From Paraburkholderia tropica (GTDB lineage: Bacteria; Pseudomonadota; Gammaproteobacteria; Burkholderiales; Burkholderiaceae): DNA of 64,000 bases. The translations under genes and the position numbers were made by a program. This document shows, one piece after another, positions 1 to 7,401 of this stretch; position 1 is the first letter of the stretch; each line of letters opens with the position of its first letter. The notes below the pieces were generated by a model. It was given only the letters and a program-made list of their open reading frames with translations, did no database searches and had not been told where the DNA came from. Location of the stretch: positions 1-64,000 of the forward strand of contig NZ_FNZM01000023.1 of assembly GCF_900109265.1 (NCBI RefSeq). Direction: 5' to 3'.

Positions 1-1
1 C

Positions 2-1069
2 ACCGAGAAAGCTGCGATTGAGCGGCTTCTGCAAGTAGTACCAGTAGAGCGCCGGAGCGTTGCCCAAGGTGCGCTCACCGAGCTCTTCCCTCAGCTTGCG
101 TGGGCGTTCGGTGGACCACACTACGAGAATGGCTTTCGTAGTCAATGGCTTGCCGAGAAGCGTGTATGCTCAGCGCGTTACTTCCCGCGTTACTTCGAAC
201 TGCAGACAGCTGCTGGCGAAATATCAGAGCGACGCTTTGTGGAAGTACTGGATGCTACAGAAACAGCCGTGAGACTCGCTGCGGCAATCACAGCTATCGA
301 AGCCGACCGATTGCTGCCCTCTCTTGTCGCGAGGTTTGACGAATCTGTCGAACGCCTCCCTGTCGAAAATGCCGACGTACTGCTGCCAGCTATGTTCTCT
401 TTGGCGGAACGGCTTGTAAGCTCTCGCGAATTAAGCCCATTTAGTTCACCTTGGGTTTCCGCTTGGCGAGCAACGAGCTGGTTCTTGAAGCGCATCCCGC
501 AAGATGCTCGAGGTGATCTTGCACTCGAAGCATTTCGCGAATCCCAAGCCTTGTCAGCTGCCGGCATGATCATTCACCTGAGTGATCCTGACGATCAGGG
601 TGAAGGACGAGATCGAGCCTTCGAGCCAACGCTCGACATCGAAACTATCACAGTAATGAAAGCAGAGTGGCTCCGGCTGATTCGGCGCAGAGCTGCAGAC
701 GGCATTTCTCTGATCAACGAACCCGACCTCACGTCTCTACTTTATCGGTGGAGCTCCTATGCCGGCTCTATGGAGGAACCACGCGAGTGGATCGCTGAAG
801 CGATACGCACCGATGAAGGATTCGCCCAGATGGCAACACGTACAATGAGCCGCGGATCAAGCCATTCGCTGGGTGATCGAGTTTCCACGCCTCGTTATAC
901 CTTTAATCGAGAGACGATCGACGAGTTCATCGGTATAGATGCTGCGAAGGTGCGCTGCGATGCGATCGACCCAAGCAACTTCCCCGAACACGAGGTCGCC
1001 CTGAAGACTCTGCGGAAGTCACTCGATACATGGCTCGGGATTAGAACGCGCGATCCATTCGAGCTTTAA
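2..1069 (+). CDS. KAP-family P-loop NTPase, C-terminal part (5' end outside window)
   Basis: The reading frame is open from base 2 to the stop at 1069, so about 355 residues of a longer protein are present and the start lies left of the window. An internal Met at 239 is not the true start, because coding-like sequence (RVCSARYFPRYFEL) runs before it. That block followed by 'GEISE' resembles the C-terminal half of KAP P-loop NTPases, large membrane-associated ATPases often seen in mobile or defence islands. The Walker motifs would lie in the missing N-terminal part and cannot be checked. An HNH nuclease and a GIY-YIG protein follow, so this edge of the window looks like an accessory island. 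Family assignment rests on recognition of the C-terminal style and is fairly, not fully, certain. Confidence 0.7.
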   Translation, partial: TEKAAIERLLQVVPVERRSVAQGALTELFPQLAWAFGGPHYENGFRSQWLAEKRVCSARYFPRYFELQTAAGEISERRFVEVLDATETAVRLAAAITAIEADRLLPSLVARFDESVERLPVENADVLLPAMFSLAERLVSSRELSPFSSPWVSAWRATSWFLKRIPQDARGDLALEAFRESQALSAAGMIIHLSDPDDQGEGRDRAFEPTLDIETITVMKAEWLRLIRRRAADGISLINEPDLTSLLYRWSSYAGSMEEPREWIAEAIRTDEGFAQMATRTMSRGSSHSLGDRVSTPRYTFNRETIDEFIGIDAAKVRCDAIDPSNFPEHEVALKTLRKSLDTWLGIRTRDPFEL

Positions 1070-1148
1070 ACTTCCGCCAGCAACCATCCTTTCCTAGACT
1101 GAAGCCGCGACAATCATCTGTCGCGGCTAAACCGAAAAAATCAAGAAA

Positions 1149-1286
1149 ATGACAAAGCGGCGTTATCGCAGAAAGAGCCACCTGGCGGCGCATATCAACA
1201 CTCGCAGCGAGGGCGAACAGATCGTGTGGGCAGCGGTCATTGTTGTTGTCTTCGTATTTGCAATGATCATGTACATGTCGAAGTGA
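1149..1286 (+). CDS. Small single-pass membrane protein, 45 aa
   Basis: A short frame reads MTKRRYRRKSHL, then a polar stretch, then one strongly hydrophobic segment (residues about 26-42, rich in V, I, F, M) and a short MSK tail. A basic N-terminus followed by one helix predicts an inner-membrane microprotein with the N-terminus inside. It begins 79 bases after the KAP-type gene on the same strand and stops exactly where phage-derived sequence begins (about 1289). No family is recognised. It may be a real small partner of the upstream NTPase or a chance frame; the clean basic-then-hydrophobic pattern favours a real gene. Confidence 0.45.
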   Translation: MTKRRYRRKSHLAAHINTRSEGEQIVWAAVIVVVFVFAMIMYMSK

Positions 1287-1288
1287 TG

Positions 1289-1423
1289 AACCGGAACCGT
1301 GAACCCCCACTCCCGCATCGAATCCTGCAACTGGGCAATCTGCGCCTCGCTGTGCGTGCGCGCGTTACGCGCGTAGGCGGTAAGCGTCGAGATCGGCCGC
1401 TGCTCGATTGCGTCAGCCCACAT
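1289..1423 (-). pseudogene. 5' fragment of phage ParB/Srx-domain (DNA-modification type) gene
   Basis: The minus-strand frame begins MWADAIEQRPISTL and continues through the NARTHSEAQIAQLQDSM block typical of ParB/sulfiredoxin-like domains found at the N-terminus of phage DNA methylases. The homology ends after about 45 residues (GFTVPV). Beyond that the frame runs antisense into the small membrane protein gene. This is a truncated remnant. With the HNH remnant next to it, it suggests a lost prophage or prophage-edge segment. Confidence 0.55.
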
Positions 1424-1620
1424 GGGAGGGAACCTCCCGCGATGCCGCGTGGACGCGCGCGGCGTGGCTCGCGCGCGCCCGATTGCGCCGGACGACCCCG
1501 GCTTCGGATTTCCGCGTTTTGAGAAAAAAAGTTGGGCCGGGGTGACCGTTCAATCGAGAAAATTTTTTTCGAACGCCCCCCGGGGGCTCCTCCCTCCCAT
1601 CCCTCGCACCCTGCGCCGGG

Positions 1621-1845
1621 TCAACGCGCCCACGGATGCTCAGGATCGGTCGGCATCCCGTTCACGTCGCACCCACGAGGCCGAGCGCCGTTCTCGGCGG
1701 CGGTCTTGCGCGCGTGGCAGTCGTGGCAAAGGGATTGCAGGTTGGCAGGTTGGCTGCGTCATCGGTGCCACCGTCCTCAAGCCGCGTGATGTGGTCGACC
1801 TCGATCGCTTCGGTGACGAACCCCCGCCGGACGCCAAAGATAGTA
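1621..1845 (-). pseudogene. Phage-type HNH endonuclease remnant with 8-bp duplication frameshift
   Basis: On the minus strand one frame reads GFVTEAIEVDHITRLEDGGT and a second frame continues NLQSLCHDCHARKTAAENG and ends at 1621 with a PTDPEHPWAR-like tail. Together they match the small HNH endonucleases that precede phage terminase genes. The frames are split by a tandem repeat of GCAGGTTG (1737-1744 and 1745-1752, plus strand), an 8-bp duplication that shifts the frame. The N-terminus is also missing. It forms one degraded phage patch with the ParB-like fragment at 1289-1423. Confidence 0.65.
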
Positions 1846-1987
1846 AAAATCGGCGACAATCAGATTCGCTATATTTCGAACATCGAGATATGCACCACGG
1901 ATTGACTGATTTCGGTGGGAGACGGGTCGGCCACACCCTTTTCACGCCGACGGCAGTCCGACTGTACGGGGAACTTGAGGAAATCGC

Positions 1988-2773
1988 ATGACAAGCATAA
2001 CGGATAAAACAATTTCCAAACTTTTTGGTTTGGCTGCCGGACGTTGCAGTATGTGCAAGATCGAAGTCGTTCAGCAGGATGTCAAAATCGGGGAGATGGC
2101 CCACATCATTGCGAAGAATAAAGGTGGAGCAAGAGGCAATATCCCGATTGAAGGAGATATCAATGGCTACGACAATTTGATACTCCTCTGCCCGAATCAT
2201 CACACAGAAGTCGACAATAACGAAGACGCCTTTCCGCCAGAAAGGCTGCATAGGTACAAGCAAGAGCACGAAGCGTATGTTCTGCAAGTCTTTGCCCATC
2301 AAAGCCAAGGTCGAGTGATGGACGTAGCTGGACTCAAGGCTTTGATGCTGTATTTACCATTTTCTCAGATGATCATCCTAACGGATGGTTTGCCGGAGCG
2401 ATTCGATCATAAACTGTTCTATGTGGCCGATACGCTTGGAAACTTCGCAAACGACAACCCACAATGTCGCCCCTTTAGTGATGCCAATCTCGAGAGCTAC
2501 TATCGGAGTTTTTCCGAAAGCCTAGATAAGCTCATTGACTATGAGCAAGAGGCCGTCATCGGCGACAAGAACGTCTACATGCCGGGCCACCTCGTAAACG
2601 CTGATTCCAATAGAAGTTATCTGAATCGCGAATTGGATTTTGATGAGCGTAGACAGGCTATCGCAGACGTCAAACCGCTTTTAGAAAATTTGGTCGCTAG
2701 CTATCACCAAATTCTTGCGTATTTGAAGAGTACCTATCCAGAGGTTCACTTGGCCAGTTTTGTGGGTTGGTAA
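1988..2773 (+). CDS. HNH endonuclease-domain protein
   Basis: This 261-residue protein has an N-terminal HNH nuclease domain: Cys20 and Cys23 (CSMC), the HIIAKNKGG block with His39, and the LLCPNHH block with Cys68, His71 and His72, which together give the metal site and a zinc knuckle. Residues from about 110 onward form an extra domain I do not recognise. The start is supported by GAGGA seven bases upstream. Base composition is clearly lower in GC than the operons to the right, suggesting recent acquisition. It stands alone between a phage remnant and a bidirectional terminator, near a KAP-type NTPase, so a role in defence or another accessory function is plausible but only inferred. Confidence 0.8.
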   Translation: MTSITDKTISKLFGLAAGRCSMCKIEVVQQDVKIGEMAHIIAKNKGGARGNIPIEGDINGYDNLILLCPNHHTEVDNNEDAFPPERLHRYKQEHEAYVLQVFAHQSQGRVMDVAGLKALMLYLPFSQMIILTDGLPERFDHKLFYVADTLGNFANDNPQCRPFSDANLESYYRSFSESLDKLIDYEQEAVIGDKNVYMPGHLVNADSNRSYLNRELDFDERRQAIADVKPLLENLVASYHQILAYLKSTYPEVHLASFVGW

Positions 2774-2786
2774 GATTTTTCTGAAC

Positions 2787-2818
2787 AAAGAAAGCACCCA
2801 TTTGGGTGCTTTCTTTCA
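2787..2818. terminator. Bidirectional rho-independent terminator
   Basis: AAAGAAAGCACCCA, a three-base loop, and TGGGTGCTTTCTTT form a 14-bp stem flanked by A and T runs. It sits 13 bases after the HNH gene and between convergent genes, so it can serve both strands. Confidence 0.8.
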
Positions 2819-2998
2819 GCAACGTTGACGAATCTTCTTTTCCAGCTCTCAAAAATTAATGCTCGCATTGCCAAAGTACGACTGGCACCTGTGCTGATCG
2901 GATACCTTTCAGTCTACGTCACCACATGTGTAACTTACCGATTCGAATTTCGGCTCTGGCCGAAAATTACGGCAACGATGCATCACGCTGAAATAACA

Positions 2999-3475
2999 TC
3001 AGTCGGGCAGGCAATGCTCGTACTTTTCTGGCAGCAAACTGTAGGCACCCCACTCATTGACCTTACACGCCAAAAACCCGTCGTTCTCCCGATAGAGTTC
3101 TAGCTGCTTGGTCGCCTCAACGCCACTCACTAAGCGCTCCAGCATGCGGTCGCTCAGGACCGCCGCCCCAAGATCGATCTGATCGGAATATTGACTGGCT
3201 TCCACTTCGTAGACCCAGCGACCGGCTTTCATCGGCCTTTCTCTAAACGGGTCTTCGCCTGCCTTCTGACTCTTCATAACTTCGTCCAGTGATGTTTGCG
3301 ATTGGTTTCGCGCCCGTTGCTCCACTTCCGTGAGCCAGATGAAGTCCTGGGGGCTTTTTGTTTCACCAAAAACGTTCAGCCCCACCTGAAAACCATAAGT
3401 GCGGCCCTTACTGGGGTCGATCTCGTTGATCCAGCCAACCGTTGAACCGTGCCAGCACTTTTTTGCATTTATCAC
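2999..3475 (-). CDS. Hypothetical protein, 158 aa
   Basis: A soluble 158-residue protein from a GTG start. It has no signal peptide or membrane helix. The sequence is balanced and protein-like (GWINEIDPSKGRTYGFQVGL near the N-terminus, several Trp and Tyr), which favours a real gene, but I recognise no family. It converges on the HNH gene across the terminator at 2787-2818. Its own upstream region (3476-3778) has no gene. Confidence 0.5.
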   Translation of the reverse strand: MINAKKCWHGSTVGWINEIDPSKGRTYGFQVGLNVFGETKSPQDFIWLTEVEQRARNQSQTSLDEVMKSQKAGEDPFRERPMKAGRWVYEVEASQYSDQIDLGAAVLSDRMLERLVSGVEATKQLELYRENDGFLACKVNEWGAYSLLPEKYEHCLPD

Positions 3476-3778
3476 GGAGGCGCACCTTTAGGACGTTGAA
3501 GCTGGATCTGAACGAGCCAGCGAGAGATATTGGTAACCAGGAAATTCGACGTGACTCAACACGTCATGGGGTCTCGTGCGGCTCGCTACAATTTAGATTC
3601 AGCCGGCACGTAGCCATTGTAAGCGACTCAATCTTCAGCGGATTCAACCGGTCAATGCGACACCTAGCATCTGCGTGAACAGCGCGGTGTTGTCCAGAGC
3701 GATCTATACTAAAGTGAGCCCCCTAGGGTTGAGCTCATATTCAGAAAGATTTGATCAATATTCGCTCGTAATGACTCA
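3476..3778. other. Intergenic, no gene seen
   Basis: About 300 bases between the hypothetical gene and the end of the GIY-YIG gene. Only short frames without protein-like character are visible. It presumably holds the promoter of the 3475 gene, but I see no clear hexamers. Confidence 0.4.
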
Positions 3779-4687
3779 CTATACCGCTCGTACCTTTCGT
3801 CCATCCTGGGAGTACTCCCCTAACTCAACAAATCCATACTCCTTTGCAAGCAGTGCGCGTAAAAAGCGAGTAAATTTTCGCTGGATACCGTTGCTGGCAA
3901 AGTAAGGACCTGAGTTGGTAATGTAAGTCGGGAGCGCTTCGCCACGCTGAGCCATGAAGCGATCCATATACTCGGCCAGATCCGCCTTTGGAAGTGAGTC
4001 TATGATTTTCTGAAAGGCGTTTGCCTGCCGGGCAATTTTTCGTTTTTTTAGCTGCTCCTCAGTCGGAGGAAGCAACAAAGCTCGAGCTGCCCGTCGAGCT
4101 GCCTGCTGCTCAAGGTTTAGCCGCTTGCGCTCCGCATACTCATCGTCTCTCTTTTTTTCCGCCTCCCGCCGTGCTCTCTCGCGCTCTATTCTCCAGTTTG
4201 GGTTTGCCGATCGTTCATTTGCGATCCGTAACGCGTACTCACGAAGATGTGGCTTCGCCCATTTTTCATAGGCCTTCTTTTGACGCACGGTCATCTCAAC
4301 CTCCATCACTGGCTCGATACCCTGTTCTCGAAACCACTTGAAGTAAAGACGACAGTGACGATCAAAAAGGTCTTGACTGTCTTCCCAATCGCGCTTCAAA
4401 TCTTCGAGAGTTGAGTCAGCACGCCTCGCATCAAACGCGGACATTCCGTTGCGGCGACCTTCGATGTTGTGCAGCGGGTTTTCATTTTTGATTGCTTGCA
4501 GCTCAGCCGCGCGTGCTGCAGCTCTATTTGGATGTTTTTCTATGTTGACGCGCGTTATTTGATACGCCCAATGCGATACACCGATGTGCTGCGCTAAACG
4601 CGCAGGCGCGCTCTTCGAAATACCGACGTACAGCAGTTGGTCGTTCTTGTCGAAGTAGCGATACAAGGCCGCTTCTCGTTCTTGCAT
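3779..4687 (-). CDS. GIY-YIG nuclease-domain protein
   Basis: The protein (302 aa) begins MQEREAALYRYFDKND, then LLYVGIS. This is a GIY-YIG module with YRYF replacing the first motif and YVG as the second. The catalytic Arg lies in SAPARLAQH and the metal-binding Glu in ARAAELQAIKNENPLHN. The rest is long, charged and helical (many Arg, Glu, Lys, Ala from about residue 100), probably DNA-binding or coiled coil. I chose the Met at 4687 because residues before it in the longer frame are antisense to the VWA gene. It starts 11 bases after the VWA gene stop, so it may be read from that operon even though its content looks unrelated. The function is probably DNA cleavage or repair; substrate unknown. 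Confidence 0.75.
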   Translation of the reverse strand: MQEREAALYRYFDKNDQLLYVGISKSAPARLAQHIGVSHWAYQITRVNIEKHPNRAAARAAELQAIKNENPLHNIEGRRNGMSAFDARRADSTLEDLKRDWEDSQDLFDRHCRLYFKWFREQGIEPVMEVEMTVRQKKAYEKWAKPHLREYALRIANERSANPNWRIERERARREAEKKRDDEYAERKRLNLEQQAARRAARALLLPPTEEQLKKRKIARQANAFQKIIDSLPKADLAEYMDRFMAQRGEALPTYITNSGPYFASNGIQRKFTRFLRALLAKEYGFVELGEYSQDGRKVRAV

Positions 4688-4697
4688 TCGTAATGCC

Positions 4698-5561
4698 TCA
4701 GTACGAGACGGGTGTGACAAGACTGGGAGCGCCAAACTCGACCAAATGCGCGTGCGACGACTCAAAATATCCCTGCCAGAAAGCACGCAGATCATGGACA
4801 GTCTTCGAATCCCGATAGCCGTCGCGCTCCGCTTGCGTACCGCTGGACGACGGAGGCATCACCGCGCCTCCAAGCACGTAGATTTTCGCCCCACCGAGAT
4901 CGGCGAACATACCGTTCGCCCGCGCCTTGGCGAGCTCAGCCCCCGGGCTGATATCGCGCACACCACCATGCGCATAGAAGGACGAGGTGCGCGAGTTCTC
5001 CAGTCCGTCAGTCACGACGAACAGCACCTTGTCCGACGCCGCATCGTTACGCACAGCCGGCCCCAGCTCGCCAAGCGCCGCCATGATTTCAGAAGCGTTG
5101 AGTGTCGAAGTCGATTCTGCCATTGCCTGCCGCGTGGTCGAGGCTGCCATCTTGCGCGCGAACGCGAGTTGCTGGCCGAAGCAGGCCTTGATCTGCGGTG
5201 CCTTTGTGATCGGCAGCGTGTTGTAGGCATCATCGGGCAGCGGTTGTTCGACGTAACCGGTATGAAGCACCTTGAGGTAATGAGCCTGGGCAAACGCGGA
5301 AAATTCAGCGATCACGAACTTCGCACCCGGCTGGATCAGCCGATCCACGTTGTCGAGCACCGATTGCTGGAGAGACTGATCGAGCAGCATGGTTTGATCG
5401 ATGAGAACGTACACCACACGCGCCGGCTGCTGTGGTGCGGCCGCGAGATGGAACGCACCGTAGCAGCTCGGCACATCGTTGACGAGTCCTGCGTGCGCCG
5501 CAGTCGCAATGTTGAGCGCGGCCAGCGCAACGGCCTTGCCTAGTGTCTTGAAAATCTTCAT
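4698..5561 (-). CDS. Exported VWA-like protein
   Basis: A 287-residue protein with a classical signal peptide (MKIFKTLGKAVALAALN, cleavage near AHA-G at residue 24). The mature part looks like a von Willebrand A fold: strand VVYVLIDQT with Asp55 at the MIDAS position, ASEIMAALGEL mid-protein, and strand KVLFVVTDGLENS with Asp185. The MIDAS consensus DxSxS is degenerate here (DQTML), so metal binding is uncertain. It is the last of three co-oriented genes (OmpA-like lipoprotein, five-helix protein, this one), 61 bases after the membrane protein. VWA domains commonly act as assembly or adhesion adaptors; a periplasmic partner of the two envelope proteins is inferred. Confidence 0.65.
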   Translation of the reverse strand: MKIFKTLGKAVALAALNIATAAHAGLVNDVPSCYGAFHLAAAPQQPARVVYVLIDQTMLLDQSLQQSVLDNVDRLIQPGAKFVIAEFSAFAQAHYLKVLHTGYVEQPLPDDAYNTLPITKAPQIKACFGQQLAFARKMAASTTRQAMAESTSTLNASEIMAALGELGPAVRNDAASDKVLFVVTDGLENSRTSSFYAHGGVRDISPGAELAKARANGMFADLGGAKIYVLGGAVMPPSSSGTQAERDGYRDSKTVHDLRAFWQGYFESSHAHLVEFGAPSLVTPVSY

Positions 5562-5622
5562 GTGCAGTCAGTCGGTTTGCCGCGGCGCCCGGGAAAGGTG
5601 CCACGGCGATCATTCAGGAGGC

Positions 5623-7395
5623 TCAGTCGTCCAGCAGGTCGCTGAACTTCTCAGTCGTTTTCGCAAGCCGCTTTCGGCGCTTGATTTCATCGCTCAACTG
5701 GGCAAAGTCATCGCTGGAAAGCGTAGACGCCTGTTTCTCGAGGAACTCGCCCTTCGCGAGATTGTCGGGCAACGCCGCGAACGCCTGTGCAAGCGCGTTG
5801 ATGTCCGCCGCCTCCTCCACAGGCGAAGTGGGGCGCGCGCGCGCTGCCTCGATTGTCGCCTGCGCCTCCTGCAGCGCCGCCCGCTCATCGGCCTGCACAC
5901 GTATGAGCGTTGTGTCCAGCGTCTGTGCGAGCGGGCGCGTTGCTGCCGGCTTGCTACGAATGCCATCGGTACGCAGGATGGCGGCTTGATACGCCTTGAT
6001 CACCTGATCCTGCTCGCCCGACGAGAAGTTATGGTTCTTCAATGCGAGCTCGTAGCGCAATTCGCGCTCGCCTTCGCTCTTACCCGTGGCCACGTCGGCG
6101 GCGACCCTGTCGATCACGTTGTCGCGCGCCTGCTCTTCGCGTTGCTCGCCGTGCTTGAGGAACGACTCAAACGTCAGCGTACCGATGCGGTGGTTGCTTT
6201 TCTTGCGAGCTTCCCGCAACTGCGTGAGGAAACTTTCGGCACGCGCGATCCTCGGCTGGAGAAAGCGTGCGCGGAACGTTTCGAACGAAGGCTGGTTGCG
6301 CGTGAAGTCGTAAGCCGCTTCGCCCTGCCCGCTAAACGTCGATTTGAATGCAACAATAAAAGCCGTGAACTGCGTGACGAGATAGATCAGCGCGAGCATC
6401 AGAGAAGCCGCGATACCCTGGACCTTGTAGTTGCCACCAAGGCTTTCGGCGACGTCCTTGCGGCTCGCCTGCTGTGCCTGGGCGACGCTCAGCGGCAATG
6501 CCGACGAAGTACCCGCAGAATCGAACGGACTCACGTCGCCCCCGCCCTGAACGCCGTTCGTCTCCATCGAGACAATCTGGCGCGTTGCTTCGCTTTCCAC
6601 GCCATTCACGCGGATCACGTAGATCGCCACCATGATTGCAATGATGATCGCGCCCGATACGACCAGCAGGATCGGGCCTTTGACGCCTGGATCGTCCACC
6701 CGGTTGGCAAAGCGGCGCGGCAGCGGATTCTGCCGCACAGTGTTCGTATTCGGGTCGATGTAGTAGGCGTCCTGATCCTGGTCGTCGCCGAGATCGATAC
6801 GCACTTCGAGACCTTCCGAACCGTGGCGCTTGCGAAAGTGCGAGAACTTCGCCATTTCCGCGCCCGTCGTGTGCGTGAGCAGCGCAAGCACGATCGCGAC
6901 CGCGAGCGCCAGTACGCCCGCCGCGAGATTCGCCTGAGACGGTGTGATTTCAGTGGACATCCACGGCGCGAGCACATAGCCCGTACCCACGGACTCAGCG
7001 AGAATCAGCACGAACAGGCCAACGCGCGCCATCATCGAAGGCGGATGGATATCGGTCTGCTGCGTGATCTTCAGATAGTTCTTCGCGCGGCCGAACTGGC
7101 CCGCTGTCACTTCCGTGTTGCTCGATCCCGAGATGACCGACTTGAAGGTCGTGCACAGCGTAAGCTCGGCCTGGACGAGCCCGTCGTTCACCGTCGAATC
7201 GCCGCTCTCTTTCGTGAGACGCTGGAATTCGGCGCGATGGTCGTTCCCGAATGCCCACCAGCGTTTATAGGCGAACGCAGTGAAACGGAAGCTGTCGGCA
7301 CGAAGCCAGAAGAAAAAGGCCGCCAGAATCGTTGCCACCGTCACGGAGACGAGGAACGGCAGCGAAGACAGCGCTGAGATGATGGCATGTTGCAC
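5623..7395 (-). CDS. Five-helix inner-membrane protein with long cytoplasmic tail
   Basis: A 590-residue protein I do not recognise. Five hydrophobic segments are visible: about residues 6-30, 122-148, 155-180, 240-262 and 327-350. Between the second and third pairs lie soluble loops, one acidic (DLGDDQDQDAYYIDP). The last 230 residues are soluble, charged and helical, probably coiled coil. It lies 6 bases after the OmpA-like gene and 61 before the VWA gene, so the three are one transcription unit. Topology and partners suggest an inner-membrane platform linked to a peptidoglycan-binding lipoprotein. It lacks the MotA-type pattern I would expect for ZorA or a stator protein, so I do not assign one. 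Confidence 0.65.
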   Translation of the reverse strand: MQHAIISALSSLPFLVSVTVATILAAFFFWLRADSFRFTAFAYKRWWAFGNDHRAEFQRLTKESGDSTVNDGLVQAELTLCTTFKSVISGSSNTEVTAGQFGRAKNYLKITQQTDIHPPSMMARVGLFVLILAESVGTGYVLAPWMSTEITPSQANLAAGVLALAVAIVLALLTHTTGAEMAKFSHFRKRHGSEGLEVRIDLGDDQDQDAYYIDPNTNTVRQNPLPRRFANRVDDPGVKGPILLVVSGAIIIAIMVAIYVIRVNGVESEATRQIVSMETNGVQGGGDVSPFDSAGTSSALPLSVAQAQQASRKDVAESLGGNYKVQGIAASLMLALIYLVTQFTAFIVAFKSTFSGQGEAAYDFTRNQPSFETFRARFLQPRIARAESFLTQLREARKKSNHRIGTLTFESFLKHGEQREEQARDNVIDRVAADVATGKSEGERELRYELALKNHNFSSGEQDQVIKAYQAAILRTDGIRSKPAATRPLAQTLDTTLIRVQADERAALQEAQATIEAARARPTSPVEEAADINALAQAFAALPDNLAKGEFLEKQASTLSSDDFAQLSDEIKRRKRLAKTTEKFSDLLDD

Positions 7396-7401
7396 GATGG
7401 C

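Noticed and set aside
5479-7377. Long plus-strand reading frame antisense to the five-helix membrane protein gene
   Set aside because: It is Arg/His-rich shadow sequence typical of GC-rich DNA; the minus-strand frame has membrane helices, a good start and operon spacing.
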